Made by a program: the position numbers and the translations under genes. A stretch of 64,000 nt of DNA, from the NCBI RefSeq assembly GCF_003967555.1, contig NZ_BIFS01000002.1, positions 310,001 to 374,000 of the forward strand, read 5' to 3'. Origin of the DNA: Dictyobacter kobayashii. Lineage in GTDB: Bacteria; Chloroflexota; Ktedonobacteria; Ktedonobacterales; Ktedonobacteraceae. Position 1 is the first letter of the stretch. Every line of letters begins with the position of its first letter. The notes beneath the pieces are model-generated. The model was not told the origin of the DNA, searched no databases, and saw only the letters and a list, made by a program, of their open reading frames with translations. Positions 39,984 to 49,449 of the stretch are shown one piece after another.

Positions 39984-40754
39984 ATGACCCATTTATTTCC
40001 AGAAACGGCACAATTTATTCACTCATTGCAAAAGAATGAGAACGTCCTGGGTATTCTCCTTGTGGGTTCAAAAAGCCAAGGTCATGATGATAGCGATTCT
40101 GATGATGATCTAGAAGTGGTAGTAACAGAAACATTGCATAATCTTGTTCCCCGCATTGAGCAATACCATGATCCGGTCACACACAAATTGCGTTATGATA
40201 TTCGATATACCACACTGTCTGCCCTAAAGCAGAAAGTTGTCTCACCTCTGGATACAGAGCATTGGCCCTATGAGCATGCATCCGTGCTGTACGATGCTCA
40301 GGATGGCTTAATAAGAGATTTATGCACCGCTGTTGCTGAGATGGATGCATCATTTCGCACATTGCGCATTCGCTATGCGGCCGTAAGCACAACTGTCGCG
40401 ATTGGTAAAGCATGTAAAGCACTACAACGCGGTTATAAGACATCATCACAATTGGTTGTATCTCGTGGAGCAATCATGCTTGCCAGGCTCCTTTTTGCGC
40501 TAGAATGGCGATGGAAACCAACTGATCACTGGCTAGAGCCAGAGTTACTGACCTTAAAAGATCCTGCTCAAGCATCTCTTTTATTGCTAGAAGCAGTGAG
40601 ATCTAGCTCACCATATGCATTACGTGAAGCAATGAATCGACTTGAAAACACTTTTCTTCAAGAGGTCCCAAACAGAGAAGAACGTGCTCATCTCTATGGA
40701 CAGATTATGCATTTCTCGCATGCTTCTCAACGAGAAATACATACACTCTTTTAG
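39984..40754 (+). CDS. Nucleotidyltransferase-fold protein, first gene of an operon
   Basis: The 256-residue protein has GILLVGSKSQGHDDSDSDDDLEV, the GS...DxD core of MNT/KNT-like enzymes (with extra Asp), and a helical C-terminal domain (ALREAMNRLENTFLQEVP). AGGAAAGGAA is close upstream. The next gene starts 14 bp after its stop, with an AGGAGG site, so the two are co-transcribed. The substrate is unknown. In the family, NMP is transferred to hydroxyls of small molecules or proteins. The pair with the MBL-Rieske protein suggests a modification pathway. Confidence 0.75.
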   Translation: MTHLFPETAQFIHSLQKNENVLGILLVGSKSQGHDDSDSDDDLEVVVTETLHNLVPRIEQYHDPVTHKLRYDIRYTTLSALKQKVVSPLDTEHWPYEHASVLYDAQDGLIRDLCTAVAEMDASFRTLRIRYAAVSTTVAIGKACKALQRGYKTSSQLVVSRGAIMLARLLFALEWRWKPTDHWLEPELLTLKDPAQASLLLLEAVRSSSPYALREAMNRLENTFLQEVPNREERAHLYGQIMHFSHASQREIHTLF

Positions 40755-40768
40755 GAGGAAGATCACTC

Positions 40769-42397
40769 ATGAAAATTACCTATCTCGGTCATGCAGGCCT
40801 TTTTATTGAGACGCAATTTGGATCAATCCTCTGTGATCCTTGGTATACTCCTGCTTACTTTTCTTCGTGGTTTCCTTTTCCTGACAATGAGATGCTTATG
40901 CGAACAAAAGTTGGATGCAAACCAACGTATCTATATATTTCACATCTGCATCAAGATCACTTTGATCAGACATACTTAAAACAGTATGTCTGGTCAGGAG
41001 CAACTGTTTTACTCCCAGATTATCCTTTACCTCTACTGGAACGTGCTTTGCGCAACATTGGGTTCACTCGGTTTCGCCAAACAACCAGCGGACAATGGCT
41101 CAATTTGAATCGATTGAAAGTAATGACACTCGCCACAGTCAGCCCTTCAGATGGGCCTCTTGGAGATTGCGCGCTCGTAGTAGATGATGGTAAGACGCGC
41201 ATTTTCAATCAAAATGATGCTCGACCACTGGATCTCACACCTCTTTTGGAAGATGGACGACCAGTGTCTGCACATTTCCTTCAATTCTCGGGAGCAATTT
41301 GGTACCCAATGGTTTATGACTATCCAGAACAGATGATGCGAACGTTAGGAGGCAAAAAGCGTGAAAATGAAATGGCACGTGCCTTGTACTATATCAAACA
41401 GGTCAAGGCAGCCCATGTTTTTCCTTCCTCAGGCCCAGCTTGTTTTTTAGATCCATCACTGTTCCAGTACAATGATTTTGATTGCGATTCTACCAATACC
41501 TTTCCTGATCAAGTTGTGTTCCTAGATTACATGAAAGAACATGGCTACAAAAATGGTCATTTGATTATCCCCGAAAGTTGTCTCATGTTTGAGCAAGGAA
41601 CGGTAACCATCAAACATCCTTATCCAGAATTAGGCATACGTGAATCCATCTTCCATCACAAAAAAGCGTATCTGGAAGCATATCAACGTCGTCAATTATC
41701 ACGGATTAAAGCTAATCTGGCAGCGCATTCATGTCAGCAAATTTCCATTGTTGCTGCGCTAAAAGAATGGTTTGAACCTCTGCTAGCACAGGCAGATTAC
41801 CTTTGTTATGGTATTGGCGGGCGTATTGTGCTGGATTGTGGTGACGAAGCTATAGTGATCGATACCCTCTCTCGTCAGGTATATGCCTGGAATCGGGAAA
41901 TAGATTGGAAATACTATTTTCGTATTCATCGATCATTAGTGGAACAATGTATCGCGACCCGCCAAGAAGATTGGGTTAACGCACTTTTCTTATCGTTTCG
42001 TTTTATAGCACAACGTAAAGGCACCTACAATGAATACATCTATACCTTTTTTAAGTGCCTTTCAGAAGAACGTTTACGCTACGCAGAGAACTATTACCAA
42101 CACAAAGCTGAAGCCATCAGTACGTTTGAACAACACGGCTATCGTATACAGCGCATCTGCCCCCATGCAGGAGCAGACCTTTCTCGTTATGGGTCATTTG
42201 ATCTGGAGCAAGGTATTCTCACATGTAAGATGCACGGATGGCAATTTGATCTCAAAACAGGGCAATGCCTGACCTCGGAAAAGCATCTCATTTCTATCGG
42301 TCCATCAAAGGATGCTGACTCTGTAGAAAAAACATATACTCAACGCTCTCCATGTAGTCACTGTTGGTTTCGCCAAGAAGAATCACTGAAAAAATGA
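40769..42397 (+). CDS. Metallo-beta-lactamase-fold protein with C-terminal Rieske domain
   Basis: Residues about 1-260 are a UlaG-like MBL domain (YLGHAGLFIETQFGSILCDP, then the metal motif SHLHQDHFD). A middle region of about 170 residues has no clear family (SCP2-like is one guess). The C-terminal part has a Rieske [2Fe-2S] site with both ligand pairs, CPHAGADLSRYG and CKMHGWQFDL, followed by a CSHCW tail. The combination recalls CMP-N-acetylneuraminate hydroxylase (Rieske plus MBL), but with the Rieske at the C-terminus. It probably acts as a metal-dependent oxygenase-like or hydrolase enzyme; the electron source is not visible. It lies between a nucleotidyltransferase gene and a cupin-like gene. 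Confidence 0.75.
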   Translation: MKITYLGHAGLFIETQFGSILCDPWYTPAYFSSWFPFPDNEMLMRTKVGCKPTYLYISHLHQDHFDQTYLKQYVWSGATVLLPDYPLPLLERALRNIGFTRFRQTTSGQWLNLNRLKVMTLATVSPSDGPLGDCALVVDDGKTRIFNQNDARPLDLTPLLEDGRPVSAHFLQFSGAIWYPMVYDYPEQMMRTLGGKKRENEMARALYYIKQVKAAHVFPSSGPACFLDPSLFQYNDFDCDSTNTFPDQVVFLDYMKEHGYKNGHLIIPESCLMFEQGTVTIKHPYPELGIRESIFHHKKAYLEAYQRRQLSRIKANLAAHSCQQISIVAALKEWFEPLLAQADYLCYGIGGRIVLDCGDEAIVIDTLSRQVYAWNREIDWKYYFRIHRSLVEQCIATRQEDWVNALFLSFRFIAQRKGTYNEYIYTFFKCLSEERLRYAENYYQHKAEAISTFEQHGYRIQRICPHAGADLSRYGSFDLEQGILTCKMHGWQFDLKTGQCLTSEKHLISIGPSKDADSVEKTYTQRSPCSHCWFRQEESLKK

Positions 42398-42446
42398 CAC
42401 CTATTGATCTGTGTATTCATCAGTCCTTTCACCACAAGGAGGTTGT

Positions 42447-43145
42447 ATGTTTTCAACTATTGCTACAGTCGACGCATATTTATGTAATGCATTAGCCCAG
42501 CCATCAGCTGCCATGGAATCAAAAGCGCTCATACAGTATATTGGCACACGCGAAATGATCCTATCGATGCTAAAATCGCTCATAACAGACGAAGAACAGC
42601 TCCGCCGCGTCGCCTCGATGTCATATCCTCATCGCAATGGTTTCGATCGCATTGTGCTCATTAAATCCTCACACCCCGAATACAAACTGCGATTACACAT
42701 CTGGTGGCCTCAACATTCGCACCCAATCGTAGAAACAATCCATAATCACGCCTGGAACTTTAGCTCATCCGTCTTGACTGGAGCCTTCCAATTTCAGTCC
42801 TATATACAGGATAAAGACGGGGACGAAATGTACCACTACAGCATTGGCTCCGACTCTATCATGAAATTTGTCGCCAAAACAAAACTGATCTGCGTTTACG
42901 ATGCCATGATCTGTGCTGGCTGTTCCTACAGTTTCCAACATACTATCCCACATCGAGTAATCAATGTGCCGGATTTGATGACCTCAACACTCATCCTTCA
43001 AACTTCAAACCAAAAGATCTCCTCTGATGTATTTATTGAGCAACCGTTTGAGCAAGAAGTAATGGCTGTTTCCAAATTCACACGTGATGAGTTACAGCTA
43101 AAGCTCAAACAGTACATAGTGATGCTCGAAAAAACTTATCTGTAG
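42447..43145 (+). CDS. Cupin-like protein of unknown function
   Basis: About 232 residues. Start ATG at 42447 has AAGGAGG 4 nt upstream; an in-frame ATG at 42411 lies too near the preceding stop for a ribosome site. The core LRLHIWWPQH...ETIHNHAWNFSSSVLTGAFQF, then a late SYSFQHTIPHRVINVPD, has the HxH...H pattern of a metal-binding cupin, similar to cysteine-dioxygenase-like or JmjC-like folds. It is the third gene of the nucleotidyltransferase/MBL-Rieske group. A role in the same oxidative or modification step is an inference from position. Confidence 0.6.
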   Translation: MFSTIATVDAYLCNALAQPSAAMESKALIQYIGTREMILSMLKSLITDEEQLRRVASMSYPHRNGFDRIVLIKSSHPEYKLRLHIWWPQHSHPIVETIHNHAWNFSSSVLTGAFQFQSYIQDKDGDEMYHYSIGSDSIMKFVAKTKLICVYDAMICAGCSYSFQHTIPHRVINVPDLMTSTLILQTSNQKISSDVFIEQPFEQEVMAVSKFTRDELQLKLKQYIVMLEKTYL

Positions 43146-43293
43146 GTCACTTTCACAGGCAATCGAGAGATATGGATCATGACTCTCGATTGCTTGCTTC
43201 TCTTGCATTATTAAAAAGTTAAACACCTGTGATATCCTATTTTATTGTCTTATGATACACTTTAGAGAAAGCAAAAAGTCTTAGAGGCAAGGA

Positions 43294-44127
43294 ATGACAG
43301 ATACAAATAATTTTACGTTCTCACTTGCAAGTTTCAATACACATGGTGTGGTTTTTCCATCATTATTAGTAAGGGAGAAACATAGCCTCATCGGTCAGAG
43401 CTTGGAGCAACTTTCGCCTGATATGATCAATCTCCAAGAAGTATGGTCCTATGATTCGCTTCGTGTGTTCAAAAAATCGCTTTGTTCCTATCCTTATGCT
43501 GCCTATAAGCATGGAATATTCGGCCCAAAAGCTGGTTTAGTCACCTTCTCACGATTTCCTCTTACGGCAGTTGAATTTGTTAACTTTCCTCCAGTAGCTG
43601 AACCGAGAAAAAAAAAGTGGATCAATCAACTAAAAAGATCCTTGAAAAAAAAAGGAGTGCTCGTATCTACATACACTGAAAATTTGTTGACCATCTGTAA
43701 TGTTCATTTAGTAGCCAATGGTGACGCCGATTGGTCAGCAAGTAGTAGATACTATAGCGCACATGAACATGATATCGCCGCTCTCACGGATCTTCTGAAC
43801 CTCTTTACTCAAAAAGAAAGTGGGCAACTTATTATAGTTTCTGGTGATTTTAACATTCCCAAATGTAGCGATCTTTATCAAAAATTCATCGCTATTTCCC
43901 AGGCTACGGATCTTTTTGAATATGATGAAAGTCCGACCTATCATAAAGAGTTTCTCTTTCCTGGTCAAATTCCACACCGTATTGATTATATCTTTGCTTT
44001 TTCACAAAGTCCGTTACATATTGGCCACAAAGAACTACTTTTTCAGGAAAGATTCTCTCTATCTAGCGGTGAATATCAGTACCTTTCCGATCATATTGGT
44101 CTTTGCATCCGCATTCATACTCGTTAA
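43294..44127 (+). CDS. Endonuclease/exonuclease/phosphatase-family protein (EEP fold)
   Basis: The 277-residue protein has the EEP motifs: SFNTHGV near the start, NLQEVW (metal Glu), the NVHLVANGD segment, VSGDFNIPK (catalytic Asp/Asn) and a late LSDHIGLCI (His). The family covers Mg-dependent nucleases, sphingomyelinases and inositol phosphatases. Without a signal peptide this form is more likely intracellular, and the substrate is unknown. It follows the cupin-like gene by 148 bp in the same direction, possibly from its own promoter. Confidence 0.82.
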   Translation: MTDTNNFTFSLASFNTHGVVFPSLLVREKHSLIGQSLEQLSPDMINLQEVWSYDSLRVFKKSLCSYPYAAYKHGIFGPKAGLVTFSRFPLTAVEFVNFPPVAEPRKKKWINQLKRSLKKKGVLVSTYTENLLTICNVHLVANGDADWSASSRYYSAHEHDIAALTDLLNLFTQKESGQLIIVSGDFNIPKCSDLYQKFIAISQATDLFEYDESPTYHKEFLFPGQIPHRIDYIFAFSQSPLHIGHKELLFQERFSLSSGEYQYLSDHIGLCIRIHTR

Positions 44128-44742
44128 TAACCTGCACTGCAGTCAACACTAGCGACTTTAGCAGATTACACTCCTATCATGCTTTTTCTTATGCAGATAT
44201 AATTCCTTCTCCATAATTCAATAGAAAAAGTGATAAAAATATGCTTCTACTACGTTAACTCGTGTCCAACATCTACTGTGTTTACTTTGTCGCTCAACCA
44301 CAGAAGAAACTTATGAAAAAAAGAGGTTCGTAGGAGTCAAAATGGCATATTTTGTGCACGCTGCAGGAGTTTCACAGGAGAGCAACTTGCTACTATTAGA
44401 AGTAGCATATAACCGCAACTAGTCAGAACGGCCCCAGTAGGCTGGCTTAAGGCGTCTTCCAATATCAATTTTTGATTGCAAAAACTGCGCGTATCGGTCA
44501 GCTGCATACAGATTTGCGAGAGGTTATTGGCGACACAAGCATCACAATAGTCGCGGAAGCGTTGGACCAGAGTCCCGATAAGACAAAAAATTTACAACAA
44601 CCAACAGGTATGAAAAATTTGATAGGGTTATTCATGAAAAACAGATTAAAATCAGACCTCATGTAAATACAGCTGCAGAACATTTATTTTCTATAAAGTC
44701 TGTACATGAGCCATTTTGATGATGAAAGGTAGGATGTAAACA
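44128..44742. other. Gene-poor interval with a short coding-like repeat
   Basis: No full gene is supported. The segment 44321-44422 resembles 48393-48498 (see the repeat entries). A 64-codon frame at 44472-44666 lacks a ribosome site and recognised relatives and is not called. Confidence 0.4.
44321..44422 (+). repeat. Coding-like repeat A (relic of a gene start)
   Basis: GGAGTC precedes an ATG at 44342 and a 26-codon frame (MAYFVHAAGVSQESNLLLLE, then VAYNRN and a stop). The same pattern recurs at 48393-48498 with VTYFVRGEGVS, an in-frame TAA, then LLLLEVAQN. Both the ribosome-site-like leader (GTTCGTAGGAGTC / GTTTCGTAGGAATC) and the amino acids are conserved, so these look like two decayed 5' ends of the same gene family. 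Confidence 0.5.
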
Positions 44743-45636
44743 ATGGGGATTCTCCTCCATCTTTTTCATAGGAAACGCAAAACACGATCAACACAGCTCG
44801 TACCTCGGAGTCCGGTTGTCACGATTGAAGGTCGGATACATCGAAGAGACGTTCCATATCTCTTACCTAAAGATACCCAGGAAACTCACCGTCTCGATTT
44901 TCAGCACTTCGGGCTCAAGTTACTCCTAGGGGGCAACTACAAAGCACCTATCGATCCAACCAGGACACACAGTATCCTGGATGTTGGAAGCGGAACCGGA
45001 AGATGGATAGCCGAAATGGCACAAGAGTTTCCACAGGCACATATCTACGGCATCGATACTGATACTCCTGCACCACATATTCAATTTCCACCGCAATGCC
45101 ATTTTAGCAAAAGCGATATTCTCAAAGGTTTGCCTTACGTTGATAGTAGCTTTTATTACGTGCACCAACGGCTCCTCGTTGGGGGAATTCCAACTTATCA
45201 ATGGCCAGCCATTCTGCAAGAATTGATTCGTGTGACCCAATCAGATGGATGGATCGAGTTGTTAGAAACGGGCAATGTCTACCACAACACAGGTCCAGCC
45301 ACAAAGCAATTACAAGCGTGGTGGGATGAAGGGATGACGACACATGGCTTTGACCTTTCGATCATGCCAACCATCGATGCTCTTCTTACCAATCATGGTT
45401 TAATCAATGTCCACATGGAAAAAATCCAGGTACCTCTAGGGGCATGGGCTGGCCGACCTGGAGATCTTTTAGGTATCGATATTTTTGAAGTATTCAAATC
45501 CTTTAAAGGCGTGTATGTCGATAAATTAGGGATAAAACCAGAGCTTTTTGACCAGGTCGTTGCACTCTTACCAGAGGAATGGGAACACCATCATACGACC
45601 TACGAATTTTACTCAGTTTTTGGTCAAAAACCCTAA
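44743..45636 (+). CDS. SAM-dependent methyltransferase (class I)
   Basis: The 297-residue protein has motif I ILDVGSGTGRWIAEMA, an acidic end of strand 2 (GIDTDTP), and a loop SDILKGLPYVDSSFYYVHQR typical of UbiE/Methyltransf_25-like enzymes. The N-terminus (HRRDVPYLLPKDTQETHRLD) is common to a Ktedonobacteria and actinobacterial group of uncharacterised methyltransferases. The acceptor is unknown. The start ATG has GGTAGGATG about 9 nt upstream. Adjacent genes show no pathway relation. Confidence 0.85.
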   Translation: MGILLHLFHRKRKTRSTQLVPRSPVVTIEGRIHRRDVPYLLPKDTQETHRLDFQHFGLKLLLGGNYKAPIDPTRTHSILDVGSGTGRWIAEMAQEFPQAHIYGIDTDTPAPHIQFPPQCHFSKSDILKGLPYVDSSFYYVHQRLLVGGIPTYQWPAILQELIRVTQSDGWIELLETGNVYHNTGPATKQLQAWWDEGMTTHGFDLSIMPTIDALLTNHGLINVHMEKIQVPLGAWAGRPGDLLGIDIFEVFKSFKGVYVDKLGIKPELFDQVVALLPEEWEHHHTTYEFYSVFGQKP

Positions 45637-45761
45637 TGAGTGAGCGGGACATGAATAAAAAAATAAAGCCAGAGGATTCGAGGAAGATACTTCACATTGA
45701 CATACCAATCACTACAGTACCAGCAGAGCAACAGATAATATCTGACAAATAGGAGGCACCT

Positions 45762-46067
45762 GTGAGTGGATATGATACCTGGCCAACAATACAAATCTTT
45801 GATACCTATAGATCCCATGCGCTAAAAAATGAACAGCCAAACAAAGAAAGGATAGGTATTTATACTTTTCAATTTGCTTTGGATAATAGCGGCGTGATAA
45901 TACAACGAGGAGTATATGGCAATATTGAACACACCTGGGAAATACACCAGTCTAGTCTGGGTAGTAAAGAAGAAGCCATAAAACATCATTGGACAATGTT
46001 AACGCGAATGTCTCAAAACGATTTTACCTATGTAGAAACAGAGCTAACCAAGCTGACACAGCAATAA
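45762..46067 (+). CDS. Hypothetical protein (101 aa), GTG start
   Basis: AGGAGG lies 5 nt before a GTG, a strong ribosome site that sets the start. The small protein (YDTWPTIQIFDTYRSHALKN, then RIGIYTFQFALDNSGVIIQR) is mixed alpha/beta with no recognised domain and no signal or TM segment. It follows the methyltransferase gene by 125 bp. Confidence 0.6.
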   Translation: MSGYDTWPTIQIFDTYRSHALKNEQPNKERIGIYTFQFALDNSGVIIQRGVYGNIEHTWEIHQSSLGSKEEAIKHHWTMLTRMSQNDFTYVETELTKLTQQ

Positions 46068-46683
46068 GGTAGAAGGCAACTGCCCTATCGTTGCACATAC
46101 ACAAGCCCCTTCCTTCAATCTCTCTTCTGGGGAGGTTATTTCTGGGCTTCTTAGTAGGCTTCCTAGGGCAAAATTTTGCGCTTAGCTTGATCAAACCAAG
46201 TGGGATTCCATCTTCTCCATAAATACTTTAATTCCAGTTAATATATATAGCAGGTAGTTCATCTAGATATGGCATCAGCTCATTGCAATGAGCGGTTTGC
46301 CAGGATGGTTTGATCCCGAAGCCTCTTGCCTATGCACCTCCGCGTGCACGGCACCTAACTTGAATTGAAGGTCACTGCATGCTGATTTCATGCTACTAAT
46401 CATCTCACAAGAACGGGTACAGACCAAGCGGGTAATCACTTGCCCAGTTGTATCACATGCAATGATGACCAGGCTGGTAGGGAACGATAACGAACCTACT
46501 TCTCCCCATCCTACTCCACGCTGCCTCTCCTCTACGCTTCGCCTGCCCTTCCACTCCTCCCATGAGCTGATTAAACTTATTGTCGAGCGAGAAAGATCGC
46601 GAATATAGCTTTATCACCTTGTAGAGCCATAGGTCTATTGAAAATCTTAATTGAGATACTTCATGCAAAAGGAAGGTCATGCA
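46068..46683. other. Intergenic with a 16-bp palindrome
   Basis: No gene is supported. GCTCATTGCAATGAGC at 46278-46293 is a perfect palindrome of operator size. The remainder has no clear features. It lies upstream of the membrane-anchored protein gene. Confidence 0.4.
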
Positions 46684-47907
46684 ATGCAAAACAAACCATC
46701 AGAAGAGTCGCAGGATCAGACAGTCTTCACGCCTCAAGTACCATCGATGTCGGGTTCCCAACCTCCTCTTCATGGAGGGAAGTCGGTACAACCAGAAAAT
46801 AATCAATCATTGTTTTATACCCAGGAAGATGATCTTGATCTCCATATTCCTCTTATTGATGAGCAAGAAGACCAGATGGATCAGAGCTCCCCTTTCGTCT
46901 TACCGTTTCAGAATTCTGCTGCCATGCCAACGATAGCCACTATGAATGCTCAAGGCCAGGGGCCGATAGGAACTCCACCACCAATAGCCACTTTAACAGG
47001 AACAAAACGTTGGGGATCGTTTCAACTACTCAAATTTCTTCTTATTGGGAGCGTTGTGCTCATTACTATTGTTGGCGCAAGCTTGATCGTTTTTGCTCAG
47101 TCAGCAACTTCGCCAAATACAACACAAATTCATAGCACACACACACCTGGGACGATAGGAACATCTCATGTAACGACATCCAAGCCTACACAAGGGCCGC
47201 CCGCAAAAACACAGACACCGGCCACTCAATCATCTCCACAAGCAACAACGGCGCCCACTCGTCAAGGGCAAGGAATGCAAGGATCAGATAGTTCGCCTGC
47301 AGGAAATATTCCTTCCACACAACTGCTGGACCAGATTGGATGGACGCAAGCCGGTCTCACATTAGGGGATGCCTTTGAAGCGATACGAACAGGTAGTACC
47401 TTTACAGATAGGGAGATGAGCTATGACTACCGCAACATTGGGACTCCAACAAACCATAGTGGAACACTCACTGGAGCAATGTTCCTGCTCACCCCTGGTG
47501 GTCAGGTCCGCTTCATTCACAATGATGTGCGTATGATTAATAATGCGCTCTATGACAAGGTACATGCGGGAAAAATCATTCAGCAGGTTGTGAATGCACA
47601 GCCATCCCTCGTCCAATTCCAAATCGTAGAGGTCCAGGGGCAGCAGCACAAGTTTGCCTGGATAAACGTTGCATTCGAGCTGCTTCAATCAAAGATCGAT
47701 CCTGCCAGCGGGAAGCGCGTAGAACGTATTCAAGTCGATCCGGCAACGGGTCAGCCGATTCTGAATCACATGGCAGTGGTATTAGTACGAATCTCTCCAC
47801 AGACGCAGGGCGCCAACGCCCCAATGGGTGGCACCGGTTGGCTTGTCGACACGTATGAGCTAGATACCAACACTCTTCCAGCTATCGCAACCGATCCATC
47901 TCTCTAG
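46684..47907 (+). CDS. Membrane-anchored protein with extracytoplasmic Pro/Thr-rich stalk and C-terminal domain
   Basis: Start ATG at 46684 (MQNKPSEESQDQ) has GGAAGG 7 nt upstream, while the upstream ATG at 46651 has none. About 407 residues: a cytoplasmic acidic N-terminal part, one TM helix at about residues 115-139 (LLKFLLIGSVVLITIVGASL), a Thr/Pro/Gln/Ser-rich stalk (about 140-220), and a folded C-terminal domain (LLDQIGWTQAGLTLGDAFEA onward, with MFLLTPGGQVRFIHNDVRM). No enzyme motif is seen. Positive-inside orientation is plausible (KRW before the helix). It is probably a surface or sensor protein. Confidence 0.7.
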   Translation: MQNKPSEESQDQTVFTPQVPSMSGSQPPLHGGKSVQPENNQSLFYTQEDDLDLHIPLIDEQEDQMDQSSPFVLPFQNSAAMPTIATMNAQGQGPIGTPPPIATLTGTKRWGSFQLLKFLLIGSVVLITIVGASLIVFAQSATSPNTTQIHSTHTPGTIGTSHVTTSKPTQGPPAKTQTPATQSSPQATTAPTRQGQGMQGSDSSPAGNIPSTQLLDQIGWTQAGLTLGDAFEAIRTGSTFTDREMSYDYRNIGTPTNHSGTLTGAMFLLTPGGQVRFIHNDVRMINNALYDKVHAGKIIQQVVNAQPSLVQFQIVEVQGQQHKFAWINVAFELLQSKIDPASGKRVERIQVDPATGQPILNHMAVVLVRISPQTQGANAPMGGTGWLVDTYELDTNTLPAIATDPSL

Positions 47908-48071
47908 AGAATGAACATAATGTCATCGCTTCCAATGCATAAAATCGCCAGAATTTTGAGCTTGAATTGATGCATCGCATCCATAGTGCTTTTCCCAGCG
48001 CATAACGTTGTCAAACCAAAAAGATCGAACCTAATTCATTTATAGAAGTCCCTTCAAGGAGGCGCACCAGA

Positions 48072-48126
48072 AACGCCATGCGCGTGGCACGGATGGACAT
48101 CCCATCAGTGCCACGCGCATGGCGTT
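48072..48126. repeat. Long hairpin with 19-bp perfect arms
   Basis: AACGCCATGCGCGTGGCAC (48072-48090) and its reverse complement (48108-48126) are perfect arms. The 17-nt loop itself allows GATGG/CCATC pairing after one mismatch, so almost the entire 55 nt can fold. There is no adjacent T run, which argues against a simple terminator. It resembles a REP/BIME-like element or a structured RNA. Confidence 0.65.
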
Positions 48127-48392
48127 GAGCTTGCCACTACTCGACAGCAAACCAATTGAGAGAAGCAAAAAAACGTGATGTAGCCCTGTAGGAGAAGAAC
48201 ATGACCGAGGAGAGTTGCAACGGCAAGCTGGTTAAAGATGTGAAATGCAGATATCATAGCACAGGCTCCTTTTGTGAATAAACACATGTTGTTATGAAAA
48301 ATCTGCAAAAGGAGCCTCTTCTTTGTCAATAGAGAGAAAATCTTCGAGCCAAAAACTCCTCCACTCAAGAACTAGTTGTGAACAAAAAGAAA

Positions 48393-48498
48393 AAAGGAGT
48401 TTCGTAGGAATCGAAGTGACATATTTTGTACGAGGAGAAGGAGTTTCATAAGAGGACGGATTGCTATTATTAGAAGTAGCACAGAACAGTGCAAGATG
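48393..48498 (+). repeat. Coding-like repeat B (relic of a gene start)
   Basis: This is the second copy of the pattern at 44321-44422: TTTCGTAGGAATCGAA, then GTG at 48416 encoding VTYFVRGEGVS, an in-frame TAA, and LLLLEVAQN. The in-frame stop marks it as decayed. Confidence 0.5.
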
Positions 48499-48678
48499 CT
48501 TTCAATGAACCTACTGGCTTATCACACAATGGGACACGCTCCATATAATCACGATATCGCTAAAGAATGGTGCAAGAAGACGAGGGTGCTAAAAAGCAGA
48601 AGGAACATTCTATGAAAAGATTTCCAAGCCCATTCTTTCTCTCACACACCTACGACATTCAGCAAATGGAGAAGCGCG

Positions 48679-49194
48679 ATGAGAAAAATACACTTGAACA
48701 ATACTGCTAGCCTTGCCACGACTAGCGTAGTAAATTGGGCTGAGGCAAACACAACATGGCATACTGCTGCTCCCATCATTACTAGTACTCAACAGGTAGC
48801 TATAGCTCAAAATCCATGGATAATGGTCATTGATGACTCGGCCACCATCAGAAAAATCCTAGAAACCTGCCTTGGTCGTGAAGGATATGAAGTAAAGAGC
48901 TTTCCTGACGGCGTAGCAGCAATGAGGTGGCTTGCAGAATCTGATACTTGCATCCCCAACCTGATTATTTTGGACATAGAACTTCCACAAATGGATGGGT
49001 ACGAAGTCGCCCGCCGACTCAAAAACAAACCCCAAATGGGCCAGGCCGTAATCATCATGCTTACCCGGCGCGATGGTGTAGCTGATAGGCTCAAAGGTCG
49101 TCTCGCTGGAGCAAAAGATTACCTCGTCAAACCGTTTCGGACCCAAACCCTTCTTTCAATTGTTGAAACTCATCTGGGCAAACCTACTCATTAA
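48679..49194 (+). CDS. Response-regulator receiver protein (CheY/PilG-like)
   Basis: A single receiver domain with about 45 extra N-terminal residues. The acidic pair is at D52-D53 (VIDDSATIRK), the phospho-acceptor Asp at D99 (ILDIELPQMDGYEV), Thr at about 129 (MLTRRDG), and Lys151 (DYLVKPF). There is no output domain, so it works by protein interaction, as in chemotaxis or twitching pathways. No histidine kinase gene is adjacent. GGAGAAG about 6 nt upstream supports the start. All phosphorylation residues are present. Confidence 0.88.
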   Translation: MRKIHLNNTASLATTSVVNWAEANTTWHTAAPIITSTQQVAIAQNPWIMVIDDSATIRKILETCLGREGYEVKSFPDGVAAMRWLAESDTCIPNLIILDIELPQMDGYEVARRLKNKPQMGQAVIIMLTRRDGVADRLKGRLAGAKDYLVKPFRTQTLLSIVETHLGKPTH

Positions 49195-49233
49195 GGAGAG
49201 AAAATAATAACGAGAAAATGGAGGGCCACTGGT

Positions 49234-49449
49234 ATGAACAATCATTCTGGCACACAGGATATTTACGATACCGAGAATCATTGTGCAAAATGTGGTGCAC
49301 GATTGTATATATCAACTACTGATATCCCCTTTGTACTCAACTCACTCAGAATGACAGGCCTGGCTGGCCTCATGTGCATATGTGGCCACACCCAGTTTAT
49401 TGGGTCGGATCTTATGCCGAGGCCGCATCCGCAGAAACGGAACGATTAA
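49234..49449 (+). CDS. Small protein with a zinc-ribbon-like Cys pattern (71 aa)
   Basis: CAKCGARLYIS in the first half and CICGHTQFIG in the second half give a CxxC/CxC set typical of a small zinc ribbon. GGAGGG lies about 9 nt before the ATG. It starts 39 bp after the receiver gene, so they may be co-transcribed. The function is unknown. Confidence 0.55.
   Translation: MNNHSGTQDIYDTENHCAKCGARLYISTTDIPFVLNSLRMTGLAGLMCICGHTQFIGSDLMPRPHPQKRND

Larger units (their letters stand above)
47908..48678. other. Gene-poor interval with a long perfect hairpin and a coding-like repeat
   Basis: No gene is supported. It contains the 55-bp hairpin at 48072-48126 and the repeat at 48393-48498. The short frames on either strand look like shadows. 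Confidence 0.45.

Noticed and set aside
44472..44666. 64-codon frame between the EEP and methyltransferase genes
   Set aside because: No ribosome site, no recognised family and no neighbouring support; it may be a decayed remnant.
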